Positions 21,437-28,157 of a DNA stretch of 28,191 nucleotides are shown piece by piece. The notes under the pieces were generated by a model. The model was not told where the DNA came from, made no database searches, and saw nothing but the letters and a program-made list of their open reading frames with translations. The translations under genes were made by a program, and so were the position numbers. Origin of the DNA: a virus; the IMG/VR virus record IMGVR_UViG_3300043409_001128, positions 1 through 28,191 of that record. The stretch is one strand, 5' to 3'. Position 1 is the stretch's first letter, and each line of letters opens with the position of its first letter.

Positions 21437-21942
21437 TATTTAATATTTAATGTATTTTGTAAAAACGTTTCTAAGTCTAAACCGTAAGCAATTAATATTT
21501 CTTCGGGTAATTTATCATAAGCCTTTGTGAATGGTTTAGTAAAAAACTCAGTCTTTCTTATACCGTTCTTTTGTACACTCTTTGCAATTGCATACTTAAT
21601 ACTATCACGGCTAACGAACTTACCATTTTCACGTGGTGCTAAACCTCTTTTAATAATCCATTTGTCAAACGCTTTAGGCGGTGGCATCTTTGACCCGAAA
21701 CTAAAACGGCTACCTCTTTGCTTTTGCGTACCGTTTACACCCTCGTCGATATAACTTAAATAATCCTCACCAACAAAAGACAATTGAAAGGAATTTTTAG
21801 ACACCTTAACTTCGTAACCTAAACTATTATAAAGCCTTTTTGAGGCGTTAATATTTCCTTTGGTTAAGTTTGTCCTAGATTGCTGAACTACATACTTACC
21901 AAAATCAACCAAAGTCTTATTTAGATTCTCTTTATTTAACAC
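21436..21942 (-). CDS. HK97 gp10-like head-tail/tail completion protein, 168 aa
   Basis: MLNKENLNKTLVDFGKYVV followed by basic helices and SKRLYNSLGYEVKVSKNSFQ; then the acidic/aromatic EDYLSYIDEGVNGTQ. The pattern 'L..Sl.y.v.v....f.l.f.g.dY..yid.GvnG' and the C-terminal IRKTEFFTKPFTKAYDKL are typical of the gp10-like neck/tail-completion family. Its role would be at the head-tail junction. It overlaps neighbours by 1 and 7 nt. Confidence 0.65.
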   Translation of the reverse strand: MLNKENLNKTLVDFGKYVVQQSRTNLTKGNINASKRLYNSLGYEVKVSKNSFQLSFVGEDYLSYIDEGVNGTQKQRGSRFSFGSKMPPPKAFDKWIIKRGLAPRENGKFVSRDSIKYAIAKSVQKNGIRKTEFFTKPFTKAYDKLPEEILIAYGLDLETFLQNTLNIK

Positions 21943-22388
21943 GTGCTAATATTGTTTGGTATTGCTAAGTCTATTGTAAACTGCCAGCCGTCTAAGACAT
22001 TTGCAAATTCAGCTGTAACTCTATCAATTACGGGATTATTAATTAATTGTATATCTTCATCATTTTGTTGCAATCTTAATTTAGTTATAAATCTATTACA
22101 TATTGCGTGAGTAGTGTTTAAAATATCTAGTTCGTTATCATTCTTATAAAACTTATCTAAGTTTTTTTTCTTACTATAATTCCTTATATCTAAAACATGA
22201 ATAGTCCAATTAAAAGTAACCATTCCTTGTGTAGCTTCAGATGAATTAACTAATAAATGAACTAAAACGTATGTATTCTTTTCGTTTATATCTATCTCAT
22301 TTACGGTGCCGTGAGTTATTACATTAACAAACTCGTCACTTTCAAAATGATTCTTAATAAATTCCGTAACCTTATAAAATTCTCTCAT
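21936..22388 (-). CDS. Probable tail terminator / minor tail protein, 150 aa
   Basis: MREFYKVTEFIKNHFESDEF is followed by VNVITHGTVNEIDINEKNTY and a beta core (MVTFNWTIHVLDIRNYSKKK). A helix 'L.N.L..THAIC.RFI.KL' follows, then a C-terminal beta strand GWQFTIDLAIPN. The ordering helix-beta-helix-beta fits the tail terminator family, which caps the tail tube. The position next to the gp10-like gene agrees. The family is assigned from pattern only. Confidence 0.55.
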   Translation of the reverse strand: MREFYKVTEFIKNHFESDEFVNVITHGTVNEIDINEKNTYVLVHLLVNSSEATQGMVTFNWTIHVLDIRNYSKKKNLDKFYKNDNELDILNTTHAICNRFITKLRLQQNDEDIQLINNPVIDRVTAEFANVLDGWQFTIDLAIPNNISTC

Positions 22389-22651
22389 TATCCTTGTCTT
22401 AATTTCATTTGTAGTTGCTCTTCGTTTGCCTTGTCGATTAAATATTCTAAGTGGTAAAGAAATTCATGGATTCCGAGCTTAACAACTTCTCCATATTTTG
22501 TTCTATCACCATTAGCGACCAAATCAATTGATTGATACCATCCCCATCGTTTACTGAAACTTCCTCCGAAGTCCTCTTCTGGTTCTTGTCCTCCTGTTGC
22601 GCTAGGGAAGAGTATCGTATATGTTTCAATAAGTCTTTGCTTAAATTCCAA
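22388..22651 (-). CDS. Downstream part of tail-assembly chaperone (-1 frameshift ORF), 87 codons
   Basis: The frame begins at the TTG inside the T9 run and continues EFKQRLIETYTILFP..., with RWGWYQSIDLVANGD and KLGIHEFLYHLEYLIDK. The 'GWYxxIxxLAxGDxxKxxEVxxLxLxExLxxLxxxxDK' signature belongs to the second part of tail-assembly chaperones in Bacteroidetes phages. It has no ATG and the SD-less TTG is in the slippery run, so it is best read as the end of a -1 frameshift product of the preceding gene (160 + 87 = 247 aa). It overlaps that gene's zero-frame end by 205 nt. Confidence 0.7.
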   Translation of the reverse strand: MEFKQRLIETYTILFPSATGGQEPEEDFGGSFSKRWGWYQSIDLVANGDRTKYGEVVKLGIHEFLYHLEYLIDKANEEQLQMKLRQG

Positions 22652-23130
22652 AAAAAAACCATTGAACCAAACAATGCAGAAACGGGTGCTTTTAACATTA
22701 TTTCTTTTCGTTCTGCTATCTCTTCATTATTGTATTCTTTTATCCTGTAGCTATTACCAACTCTTGCAGTAATCGGTCTATAAAATAAAGCCATTAAAGA
22801 CAATTCATCTTCTTTGAATGCTTCGATATCTAAATATTCCGACGTGGAAATATTATCTAAATTAGGAATAAAACCGTACTCAATTCCTTCAATCGTAAAT
22901 CTTTCGATATGTAATTTATCTTCTTGTAAAACATTTTGTATTTGTGCCGAAATAGATATAAATTCCTCTAGGGGCAACTTTTTAACATCGTTTATAGTTA
23001 GCCTACAAAATATTGAAATCATTGTTAAACGGACAAAGTCCTCACTTTGTTCTAGAGATACAAGTTTCTTAAAATCTAAGTATTGTTTTATACTTATTTC
23101 GTTTAGCGTTTCTGGTATAATAACTTTCAT
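22447..23130 (-). CDS. Tail-assembly chaperone, zero-frame product, 227 aa
   Basis: Residues 1-160 (MKVIIPETLNEISIKQYLDF...; LTMISIFCRLTINDVKKL) form the common N-terminal part. After GSMVFF the zero frame continues WNLSKDLLKHIRYSSLA for 67 residues of low-complexity, unconserved look. The -1 frame instead yields the conserved C-terminus (see 22388-22651). This resembles the lambda G/G-T pair, where a frameshift makes the longer tape-measure-binding form. The gene follows the large terminase and precedes tail genes, although the tape measure is four genes further on. The AATCGTTTA element is 6 nt before its ATG. Confidence 0.65.
   Translation of the reverse strand: MKVIIPETLNEISIKQYLDFKKLVSLEQSEDFVRLTMISIFCRLTINDVKKLPLEEFISISAQIQNVLQEDKLHIERFTIEGIEYGFIPNLDNISTSEYLDIEAFKEDELSLMALFYRPITARVGNSYRIKEYNNEEIAERKEIMLKAPVSALFGSMVFFWNLSKDLLKHIRYSSLAQQEDKNQKRTSEEVSVNDGDGINQLIWSLMVIEQNMEKLLSSESMNFFTT
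22650..22658 (-). promoter_or_regulatory. T9 slippery site for -1 ribosomal frameshifting
   Basis: On the - strand the mRNA reads G-GUU-UUU-UUU-UGG in frame 0, so U-UUU-UUU is an X-XXY-YYZ heptamer. A shift back by one base joins residue 160 of the upper ORF to LEFKQRLIE of the lower one. A one-base sequencing error in the homopolymer would give the same fusion. Confidence 0.6.
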
Positions 23131-23136
23131 ATAATA

Positions 23137-23164
23137 TAAACGATTTTATGTGATTTTGTAAACT
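23137..23164 (-). promoter_or_regulatory. Candidate phage late promoter upstream of tail chaperone (weak upstream box)
   Basis: AATCGTTTA (23137-23145) lies 6 nt before ATG 23130, like the elements at 12878 and 15601. At the expected 11-nt distance the upstream box is AGTTTACA, sharing only TACA and one other position with TTGATACA; it overlaps the large terminase end. Confidence 0.4.
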
Positions 23165-24534
23165 CCTTTATGCCCCATTAAATTCTTTTCTATTCCGTAA
23201 CAAGTTAAATCTATATGCTCATCATGTTTGGCATTTGGGAACGTTGCTATCTGTTCTAAGTAATGAGTATTCCAAGTACCCTGAACTAACTTAACACGAC
23301 CACCCTCAATGAACGGAGCCGACGCCCTAGCATTTTCAATCTTAGAACTATTAACAAAGTCGCTTTTAATCTCTGTAATGTTTAATCTTGTTTGCGATTG
23401 TATTAATTGCTTTATAGATTTACCTGAGGCTTTAGGTTCAACATAAATCATTCTTATTTCTACACCCAGCGAACTAATAAACTGGGGTATGAATTTTATA
23501 AGCTCTGGCATTTCTAAATATTTATCTATCGAAGTAAGTATGTAGTAATTATTATCGTGTTTCACTCCGACTTGTAAACCTGTTGGATCGTTCTTTGTGT
23601 CTTTAGTATAAGCACCATCAATAAATAAATCCCATTTCAACCCCTGAGGTAATGAATTTTTATTTACAATTTCAAACCATTCTTTGCGCCATTCCCCACC
23701 CTCTTCTGGTGATGGTGTTTGCATATACTGCCCTGCAAAGTTATATCTGTTTGCCTGTCTAATTTGTTCTAACTCATCAAAAGAATGTTTGTCTGGATAC
23801 AAAGGTTCGTTAAATTCATTTAAAGCGGGTAAACATAAATGATCCCATTCTTCACCGCTTCCGCCGTTCAATAAAAACCCACTTAAATCTTCCTCATGCA
23901 ATCTTTGCATAATTACAATAATAGGTGTTTCTCTATCGTTTACACGTGAGCGAATTGTCCCGTTATATCTTTCGTTAACTGCTTTTCTTTTAACCTCGCT
24001 TGAAGCGTCGTCTGGCTTTAAAGGGTCGTCAATTATAATAGCACCGCTAAAAAGTCTACTATCTGCTACACCAGCACCAAAACCAGTAATAGCACCACCC
24101 GAAGCAGTAGCATAAACACCCCCTCCTTGTTCGTTAAACCATTTCTTTTTCCCTTGCGCATCCTTTTTAAGTTTCATTTGCCAAAACTTTTGAAACGCAT
24201 CGCTTTCAATGTATTCTTTTGCTTGACTAGAATTATCAAGGGCTAAATCGTCTGAGTAAGAAAGATGTATAAATTTAGATTGCGGGTTGATAGCTAAACC
24301 GTAAGCGATAAAGTTTTTAACAGCTAGTTCGGTTTTACCATAACGTGGTGGAATGTTAATAATTAAACGTTTGCATTTACCGTTAATTACTTCCATTAAT
24401 TTATTAGCTATAATAACGAAGTGAGGCGCAACAATGAAGTTACGCCTAGTGTTTTCTTTGAATATGTATCTTGTAAAAAAAAGTAAATCCTTTTCACATA
24501 ATACTTTTAAAACTTTCTCTTCGTTAGTAAGCAT
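23146..24534 (-). CDS. Terminase large subunit, 462 aa
   Basis: The ATP-driven DNA packaging motor and nuclease. The Walker A motif IPPRYGKTE is at residues 61-69, the Walker B AIIIDDPL at about 165-172 with the catalytic acid in DDPLKPDD, and the coupling motif MQRLHEEDL at 209-217. The C-terminal RNase H-like nuclease starts at LFIDGAYT (Asp306), with further acids in IYVEPKASGKS and HDEHIDLTCYG. Order and size are those of the Terminase_6 family. It overlaps the small subunit by 11 nt. It acts on the prohead via the portal, which here lies about 10 kb downstream. Confidence 0.95.
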   Translation of the reverse strand: MLTNEEKVLKVLCEKDLLFFTRYIFKENTRRNFIVAPHFVIIANKLMEVINGKCKRLIINIPPRYGKTELAVKNFIAYGLAINPQSKFIHLSYSDDLALDNSSQAKEYIESDAFQKFWQMKLKKDAQGKKKWFNEQGGGVYATASGGAITGFGAGVADSRLFSGAIIIDDPLKPDDASSEVKRKAVNERYNGTIRSRVNDRETPIIVIMQRLHEEDLSGFLLNGGSGEEWDHLCLPALNEFNEPLYPDKHSFDELEQIRQANRYNFAGQYMQTPSPEEGGEWRKEWFEIVNKNSLPQGLKWDLFIDGAYTKDTKNDPTGLQVGVKHDNNYYILTSIDKYLEMPELIKFIPQFISSLGVEIRMIYVEPKASGKSIKQLIQSQTRLNITEIKSDFVNSSKIENARASAPFIEGGRVKLVQGTWNTHYLEQIATFPNAKHDEHIDLTCYGIEKNLMGHKGVYKIT

Positions 24535-24829
24535 TATCTAAAGTGTCCTTAATTCGTTTAATTTCTTCCTCGTCTAAATCTTTAGCCTCAATATTAAAAT
24601 TAGTTTGCTTAATTTCTTGAGGAGCTTTGCCGAATATATGCTCAGCAATAAATAACTGTCCTCTTTGGCTTTCTAATAGCGTATCTTTAACAAAAGCTAT
24701 CTTTGCCTCTTCATCCGTTTCTTTGTTGTGTAATTGCTTTAAAGCTGTTAAAAAGATGTTGTTTACTTTTTCTTCATCTGCTTTGGGAGGTCGCCCTTTT
24801 CCGTGTGTATTTCCTTTTTCAAACGCCAT
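24524..24829 (-). CDS. Probable terminase small subunit, 101 aa
   Basis: MAFEKGNTHGKGRPPKADEE is the 'GNxxGxGRPK' opening common in phage DNA-packaging small subunits, followed by helical KVNNIFLTALKQLHNKETDE and AEHIFGKAPQEIKQTN ('GKpkq'). It would recognise phage DNA and hand it to the large subunit. At 101 aa it is short, and no clear helix-turn-helix is visible. Position immediately before the large subunit, with overlap, is the main support. Confidence 0.7.
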   Translation of the reverse strand: MAFEKGNTHGKGRPPKADEEKVNNIFLTALKQLHNKETDEEAKIAFVKDTLLESQRGQLFIAEHIFGKAPQEIKQTNFNIEAKDLDEEEIKRIKDTLDNAY

Positions 24830-24831
24830 AG

Positions 24832-25023
24832 TTAATTTAAATATAACTTACCTATTAAAATATAATTATTAGGCATTAATTTATTAGTATGAATTTTTAA
24901 TCCTCTGCACTCTTTTTCTTTTAATGAATTATAAATATCAACTGAACACCATATTTCTAGTTTATAAATATTACCACCAATTGCTTTATAAGTTTCATTA
25001 AAGAGCTTTTCTATTTCTTCCAT
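24832..25023 (-). CDS. Small hypothetical protein, 63 aa
   Basis: MEEIEKLFNETYKAIGGNIY is followed by KLEIWCSVDIYNSLKEKECR and NYILIGKLYLN. It looks like a beta-alpha-beta fold with one Cys pair; no family is recognised. It ends 2 nt before the small terminase start and is preceded by a tiny ORF (25026-25094), so it is part of the packaging operon. Confidence 0.5.
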   Translation of the reverse strand: MEEIEKLFNETYKAIGGNIYKLEIWCSVDIYNSLKEKECRGLKIHTNKLMPNNYILIGKLYLN

Positions 25024-25025
25024 AG

Positions 25026-25094
25026 TTAAAAGTAATGTTTAAACAGTATTCTATAGTAATTAATTATAGCGTAAATATCTAATAAATCTCCCAT
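25026..25094 (-). CDS. Possible micro-ORF, 22 aa
   Basis: MGDLLDIYAIINYYRILFKH, then YF and TAA. It fits the gap between the 59-aa and 63-aa genes with its stop 2 nt before the next ATG. Hydrophobic/aromatic peptide. Could be a chance ORF; spacing is the only support. Confidence 0.3.
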   Translation of the reverse strand: MGDLLDIYAIINYYRILFKHYF

Positions 25095-25106
25095 GTTAAT
25101 CTACCG

Positions 25107-25286
25107 TTAAGCTTTTATAATTTCAAACTGAGTTTTATCTGTTTTATTTTCGCAAAAAAGAACAATTGTAAAAAACTGCGAATTAAAATTATGATGAATA
25201 TTTATACTAATCTTATTTTGCAAATCTGTATCTAATTCAAATTTTTCAGGTACTCTTACTACAAGTATATCTTTTTTAGGATTCAT
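25107..25286 (-). CDS. Small hypothetical protein, 59 aa
   Basis: MNPKKDILVVRVPEKFELDT is followed by NISINIHH-type strands, TIVLFCENKTD and a KTQFEIIKA end. It starts 11 nt inside the preceding zinc-protein gene (translational coupling) and is below the usual ORF cut-off. A compact beta protein; function unknown. Confidence 0.5.
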   Translation of the reverse strand: MNPKKDILVVRVPEKFELDTDLQNKISINIHHNFNSQFFTIVLFCENKTDKTQFEIIKA

Positions 25287-25620
25287 AACTATACAATTTA
25301 GTCAGCTTTTTAATCGTTGCGTTAATTACAGAAGAGCCACAAGCTGGGCAGTTTTCAATTTTGACTTTAAATGTCCTTTCAAAGATTTTAAATATAATAT
25401 CTATTTGTTCCGCTGTTAATAACTTTTGATTCTCACGTTCTAAAATAGATTTGAATTGTTCTTTCTCTTCCTCTGTCATTGGCGAGGGAGTATTGAAAGG
25501 GAATAATACATTGAGTAAATTCTTTCTTTTATTACAACCCTCGCAAGGCTCAATACCAATTGCTTTTGTTACGTTAGCTATCGTGTCGCCTAATCCTGTA
25601 TTTTTTCTTTTTCTTCCCAT
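25276..25620 (-). CDS. Zinc-binding phage protein, 114 aa
   Basis: Two Cys pairs are visible: EPCEGCNKRKN (about residues 25-30) and NCPACGSS (about 95-98), enough for one four-Cys zinc site. Between them lies a helical segment (TEEEKEQFKSILERENQKLL). The N-terminus MGRKRKNTGLGDTIANVTKA with 'GLGDTI..VTKAxGIxPCxGCxxRK' is a pattern I recall from Bacteroidetes phage proteins near terminases. Function unknown. It overlaps the sigma factor gene by 31 nt. Confidence 0.65.
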   Translation of the reverse strand: MGRKRKNTGLGDTIANVTKAIGIEPCEGCNKRKNLLNVLFPFNTPSPMTEEEKEQFKSILERENQKLLTAEQIDIIFKIFERTFKVKIENCPACGSSVINATIKKLTKLYSYES

Positions 25621-26045
25621 ATTATTTGTTTGAATTTATTTCTTACGTTTTGAATTATGTGGGTCGATATTCCTGTTTCCCTAGAGAATTTCCTCAATCC
25701 GTCTTTGTAAGAATAGTGCAAAATTATACGTTCGTAAGGCTTCATTCTTTTAAAAGCGTTTTGCCTTAACTCTTCGTAGTTTTGTTTGTTTATGTTTATT
25801 TGTTCTGATTCTAAATAAGGCTCTACTTTTTCAATATCGACCATAATAATATTTTTATCCTTTTTCTTTATATCTAAGAACATACTTCTTATGGTCATGT
25901 AAACATAAGTAGAGTTAATGTTTTCTTTATGGTAAAGTTTTATATACATATCCTGAACTAAGTCCTCAGCGTCTTCTTTGTTTTTTAAAAGACTAAACGC
26001 TAAGGCTACCCACTTACTATGATTTTTGTATAATTGCTCTACCAT
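25590..26045 (-). CDS. Phage RNA polymerase sigma factor (sigma-70 family, ECF-like), 151 aa
   Basis: Residues 5-60 match region 2 (LYKNHSKWVALAFSLLKNKEDAEDLVQDMYIKLY cut into two: LLKNKEDAEDLVQDMYIKLY shows the core-binding helix). Residues about 100-148 form a region-4 helix-turn-helix (RMKPYERIILHYSYKDGLR, FSRETGISTHIIQNVRNKFK). No region 3 or 1.1 is present, so it is of the short two-domain type. It could redirect host RNA polymerase to phage late promoters; the TTGATACA/AATCGTTTA elements are candidate targets. A TATATTTG box lies 5 nt upstream of its ATG. A role as a plain transcription activator is the alternative. Confidence 0.75.
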   Translation of the reverse strand: MVEQLYKNHSKWVALAFSLLKNKEDAEDLVQDMYIKLYHKENINSTYVYMTIRSMFLDIKKKDKNIIMVDIEKVEPYLESEQININKQNYEELRQNAFKRMKPYERIILHYSYKDGLRKFSRETGISTHIIQNVRNKFKQIIWEEKEKIQD

Positions 26046-26050
26046 GTTAG

Positions 26051-26058
26051 CAAATATA
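26051..26058 (-). promoter_or_regulatory. Bacteroidetes -7 element TATATTTG before the sigma factor gene
   Basis: A perfect TAnnTTTG box whose G is 6 nt from the ATG at 26045, so the transcript would start at or next to the start codon. No TTTG lies at the normal -33 distance (the nearest is 27 nt upstream), which weakens the call. Confidence 0.45.
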
Positions 26059-26074
26059 GTAAATTATTTTTTAA

Positions 26075-26557
26075 TTATGTTAAATCAAAGTAAAAATCTC
26101 TATTTTTATTTACAATAGCATTGTAAATGATTAAACTATCTTCACTTGATAAAAGATAATTAATCGCATCATCATCATATTTGTTTAAATAATAAATTTC
26201 ATTATCTTGATTAATCTTTTTTATTTTAACTTCTGGGCGTGGTGTGATTAAAGTTGGTGGTTTACCTATAGTATTAAGACCCCATACTATTGCGTTTTTA
26301 AAATCATTATCTTTTATCCAAAATGTAGAAACTCCACCTACACGCATGGTTGAAAAATCATAATAAGGTTGTTTAGATTTAAAAAAGAATGTACCGTTTT
26401 TTTCGTCTCCACTTGTGAAAATAACCTTATATTTTTCTTTGTTATTTAATATTAAATCGTTTTGTGATTTTGCACTTGTGTTTTGATTTGGAAATACGCA
26501 AGAGTATCGGTAAGGAAGATAACCTTTTTCTATTAAAATATCTGTAAAGTGTTTCAT
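26075..26557 (-). CDS. Hypothetical phage protein, 160 aa
   Basis: MKHFTDILIEKGYLPYRYSC is followed by basic and aromatic segments (FKSKQPYYDFSTMRVGG, FWIKDNDFKNAIVWGLN) and ends YDDDAINYLLSSEDSLIIYN...FDLT. A mixed alpha/beta protein without zinc or nucleotide motifs. I do not recognise the family with confidence; its place between small early genes and the sigma factor suggests an early or regulatory role. Confidence 0.55.
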   Translation of the reverse strand: MKHFTDILIEKGYLPYRYSCVFPNQNTSAKSQNDLILNNKEKYKVIFTSGDEKNGTFFFKSKQPYYDFSTMRVGGVSTFWIKDNDFKNAIVWGLNTIGKPPTLITPRPEVKIKKINQDNEIYYLNKYDDDAINYLLSSEDSLIIYNAIVNKNRDFYFDLT

Positions 26558-26561
26558 AATG

Positions 26562-26756
26562 TTATTTTTTTGGTTCTAAAAAATTAATAGTTCTTTTGTT
26601 GTCTTGAACTTTGTTGTAGTCTAACTCCACCTTACAACTACGAATAATAGCCGAAGCCGTAGCAGTGTATGTAGACAAATCCCTTTTGTCATTATCTGTT
26701 TTAGCTTCTTCATATTTTTTAATCAAATCTTTTCTTAGTTCTTCAATATTTTGCAT
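26562..26756 (-). CDS. Small helical hypothetical protein, 64 aa
   Basis: MQNIEELRKDLIKKYEEAKT is followed by STYTATASAIIRSCKVELDY and an end INFLEPKK. The 'A.a.a.i.s..Ve.dY.k.......FLe' pattern occurs in small Bacteroidetes phage proteins encoded upstream of terminase genes. Function unknown. It overlaps the preceding zinc gene by 22 nt. Confidence 0.55.
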   Translation of the reverse strand: MQNIEELRKDLIKKYEEAKTDNDKRDLSTYTATASAIIRSCKVELDYNKVQDNKRTINFLEPKK

Positions 26757-27079
26757 AGTCTTTTATTTTTTATAGTTTGTTTTTTTGCTTCTATTAGTTC
26801 GGGGAACTTTTTAATATCATTTGTTGTTAGTGTTGTACCTCTTTTTAGTTCAGCAATAACATAAGTATCAGATATTTCAAGTATATGCTTTTTTGCTTTT
26901 TGTAATGCGTATTTGTTGTATTTTTTTTGTCTTTCTTTGTATTTTGTTGGGTTTTCTGAATACTTCTTTCTTCTTCTTTCGTTTATGCAATCGTTGCATT
27001 CTCTTTGCATTCCGTCTGGTGCTCGTTTATCTTTTCCGAACGTTTTATTTTTTAGCTTGCAAGTTTTACATATTTTCAT
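26735..27079 (-). CDS. Zinc-ribbon protein (CxxC...CxxC), 114 aa
   Basis: Residues 4-7 CKTC and 28-31 CNDC enclose KNKTFGKDKRAPDGMQRE, the 'CKxCxxxKxxxxFxKxxxxxDGxxxxCxxC' ribbon found at the N-terminus of phage endonuclease VII-like and related proteins. Downstream are Lys-rich helices (RRKKYSENPTKYKERQKKYN). No HNH catalytic residues are visible, so nuclease activity is not supported; DNA binding is plausible. It overlaps the preceding gene by ATGA. Confidence 0.65.
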   Translation of the reverse strand: MKICKTCKLKNKTFGKDKRAPDGMQRECNDCINERRRKKYSENPTKYKERQKKYNKYALQKAKKHILEISDTYVIAELKRGTTLTTNDIKKFPELIEAKKQTIKNKRLCKILKN

Positions 27080-27642
27080 AATTTACTATTCACAAGTTGT
27101 TCAAACATTTCTGGATTTATTTTTTTTAGTTTCTGCCATTGATTAGGTGAAATGTTTTTAGCGGGGACATCCCAAAGAGGATGCCTTAATATTTTATTAG
27201 CTTTTAAAAAGTCGGCTACTTGTAAATTTTTTAATAGTGGGTCGTTTCTAAAAACTTTTACAACTACATCTTTTCTTTCGGCTGGTACGTGGTTTCTTAA
27301 AGTCTTTTCTTCTTCGTATATTTTTTGATAATTATTTATTTGTTCTTGCTTTTTATTCAGATACTCGTCAAAATACCTTTTTTCTTTCGTTTTAAACGCT
27401 TTATAGATATATTTGATTAATTCGTCCTTTTTAAAAACTTCTGCCTTTAAAAGCATGTTATATAAGTTATCTCTGTTGCAATTAATTTCGTTGGCAGTCG
27501 TTATATATTTTTTTGAGATGTTGCCTTTTATTTGCTTAACTCTCATTTCTGCGTAAAAATATCTTAAAGCTAGGTAAGGCGTACTTCTATTCTTTTCTGT
27601 TATATCTATTCCAAAAATAGTTTTTATTTCGTCTATTGTCAT
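27076..27642 (-). CDS. Hypothetical protein, helical, DNA-binding candidate, 188 aa
   Basis: MTIDEIKTIFGIDITEKNRS is followed by LALRYFYAEMRVKQIKGNIS and KKYITTANEINCNRDNLYNM, which has the look of a helix-turn-helix ('..ia..lg..r.t....l'). A long Lys/Glu coiled coil follows. The C-terminus (VADFLKANKILRHPLWDVPA, NQWQKLKKINPEMFEQL) has the look of a small globular domain. A replication or regulatory protein is possible; no enzyme motif is seen. The start is 2 nt from the end of the 27-aa membrane ORF. Confidence 0.5.
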   Translation of the reverse strand: MTIDEIKTIFGIDITEKNRSTPYLALRYFYAEMRVKQIKGNISKKYITTANEINCNRDNLYNMLLKAEVFKKDELIKYIYKAFKTKEKRYFDEYLNKKQEQINNYQKIYEEEKTLRNHVPAERKDVVVKVFRNDPLLKNLQVADFLKANKILRHPLWDVPAKNISPNQWQKLKKINPEMFEQLVNSKL

Positions 27643-27643
27643 T

Positions 27644-27727
27644 TTATAGGCAAATATAAGTTATTACTAAAGCGATGTAAGATAAAATCATTGTCGCTAT
27701 TCCTGTGTATATTAGTTTGTGTTTCAT
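27644..27727 (-). CDS. Tiny membrane protein, 27 aa
   Basis: MKHKLIYTGIATMILSYIAL then VITYICL. One transmembrane helix preceded by KHK. It starts within the stop of the 66-aa gene (ATGA) and ends 1 nt before the next ATG, so it fits precisely into the operon. Function unknown; single-helix phage membrane peptides may act in host takeover or lysis timing. Confidence 0.5.
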   Translation of the reverse strand: MKHKLIYTGIATMILSYIALVITYICL

Positions 27728-27924
27728 TTTTTAAATGTTTCTTTGTAGTATTGCTCACCACTTTTATATGGATTTTCATGTCCGTGATCATAAAAATCAT
27801 AAAGTTGTTGCTTTTCTTTTTCTTTAGCTTGGTTTATTTGTTCTAAATAAAAATCATTTTTACATAATGGAGTATTTTCTACCAACCATTCAACTGCTGT
27901 TAGTTTTTTTTCTGTGTTTTTCAT
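27724..27924 (-). CDS. Small conserved phage protein, 66 aa
   Basis: MKNTEKKLTAVEWLVENTPL is followed by LEQINQAKEKEKQQLYDFYD and HENPYKSGEQYYKETFKK. The order 'TAVEWL...I.qAKeMEk.q.i.....g......gEqYY.etF' is one I recall from many Bacteroidetes phage early proteins; no function is known. It is the first gene after the promoter at 27956, behind leader AACAACTAAAAAAATAAAA. Confidence 0.65.
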   Translation of the reverse strand: MKNTEKKLTAVEWLVENTPLCKNDFYLEQINQAKEKEKQQLYDFYDHGHENPYKSGEQYYKETFKK

Positions 27925-27955
27925 AATTTTATTTTTTTAGTTGTTATTTCTTTGA

Positions 27956-27985
27956 CAAATATACAAATAGTTTTTAATATACAAA
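27956..27985 (-). promoter_or_regulatory. Bacteroidetes-type promoter for the leftward operon
   Basis: On the - strand: TTTG (-33, 27982-27985), 18-nt spacer, TATATTTG (-7, 27956-27963), matching the Bacteroidetes consensus TTTG-N17-23-TAnnTTTG. It lies between the Cys-rich gene (stop 27999) and the 66-aa gene (start 27924). It probably drives the early part of the - strand genes using the host sigma factor. Confidence 0.75.
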
Positions 27986-27998
27986 GTTATTTTGTGTT

Positions 27999-28157
27999 TT
28001 ATTTTATACCATAATCAAAATAAGCTATTTTATCTTTATTTTTTAAGTAATTTTTTCTAACTTCTACCATGTCTTCTGTTTTGTATTTTTTGCAATCATT
28101 TTTTACGTCTGGAGTTTTGCACGTGTTAATACAGTGCTTACAATAGGTTTTGCTCAT
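27999..28157 (-). CDS. Cys-rich zinc-binding small protein, 52 aa
   Basis: MSKTYCKHCINTCKTPDVKN continues DCKKYKTED. Cys6-x2-Cys9-x3-Cys13 and Cys22 give a four-Cys zinc site resembling small phage zinc proteins. The tail is basic and ends YFDYGIK. Its start overlaps the stop of the preceding partial gene as ATGA. Function unknown. Confidence 0.6.
   Translation of the reverse strand: MSKTYCKHCINTCKTPDVKNDCKKYKTEDMVEVRKNYLKNKDKIAYFDYGIK

Noticed and set aside
26735-27079. HNH or endonuclease VII activity
   Set aside because: The CxxC ribbon is present but no catalytic His-Asn-His segment can be found.
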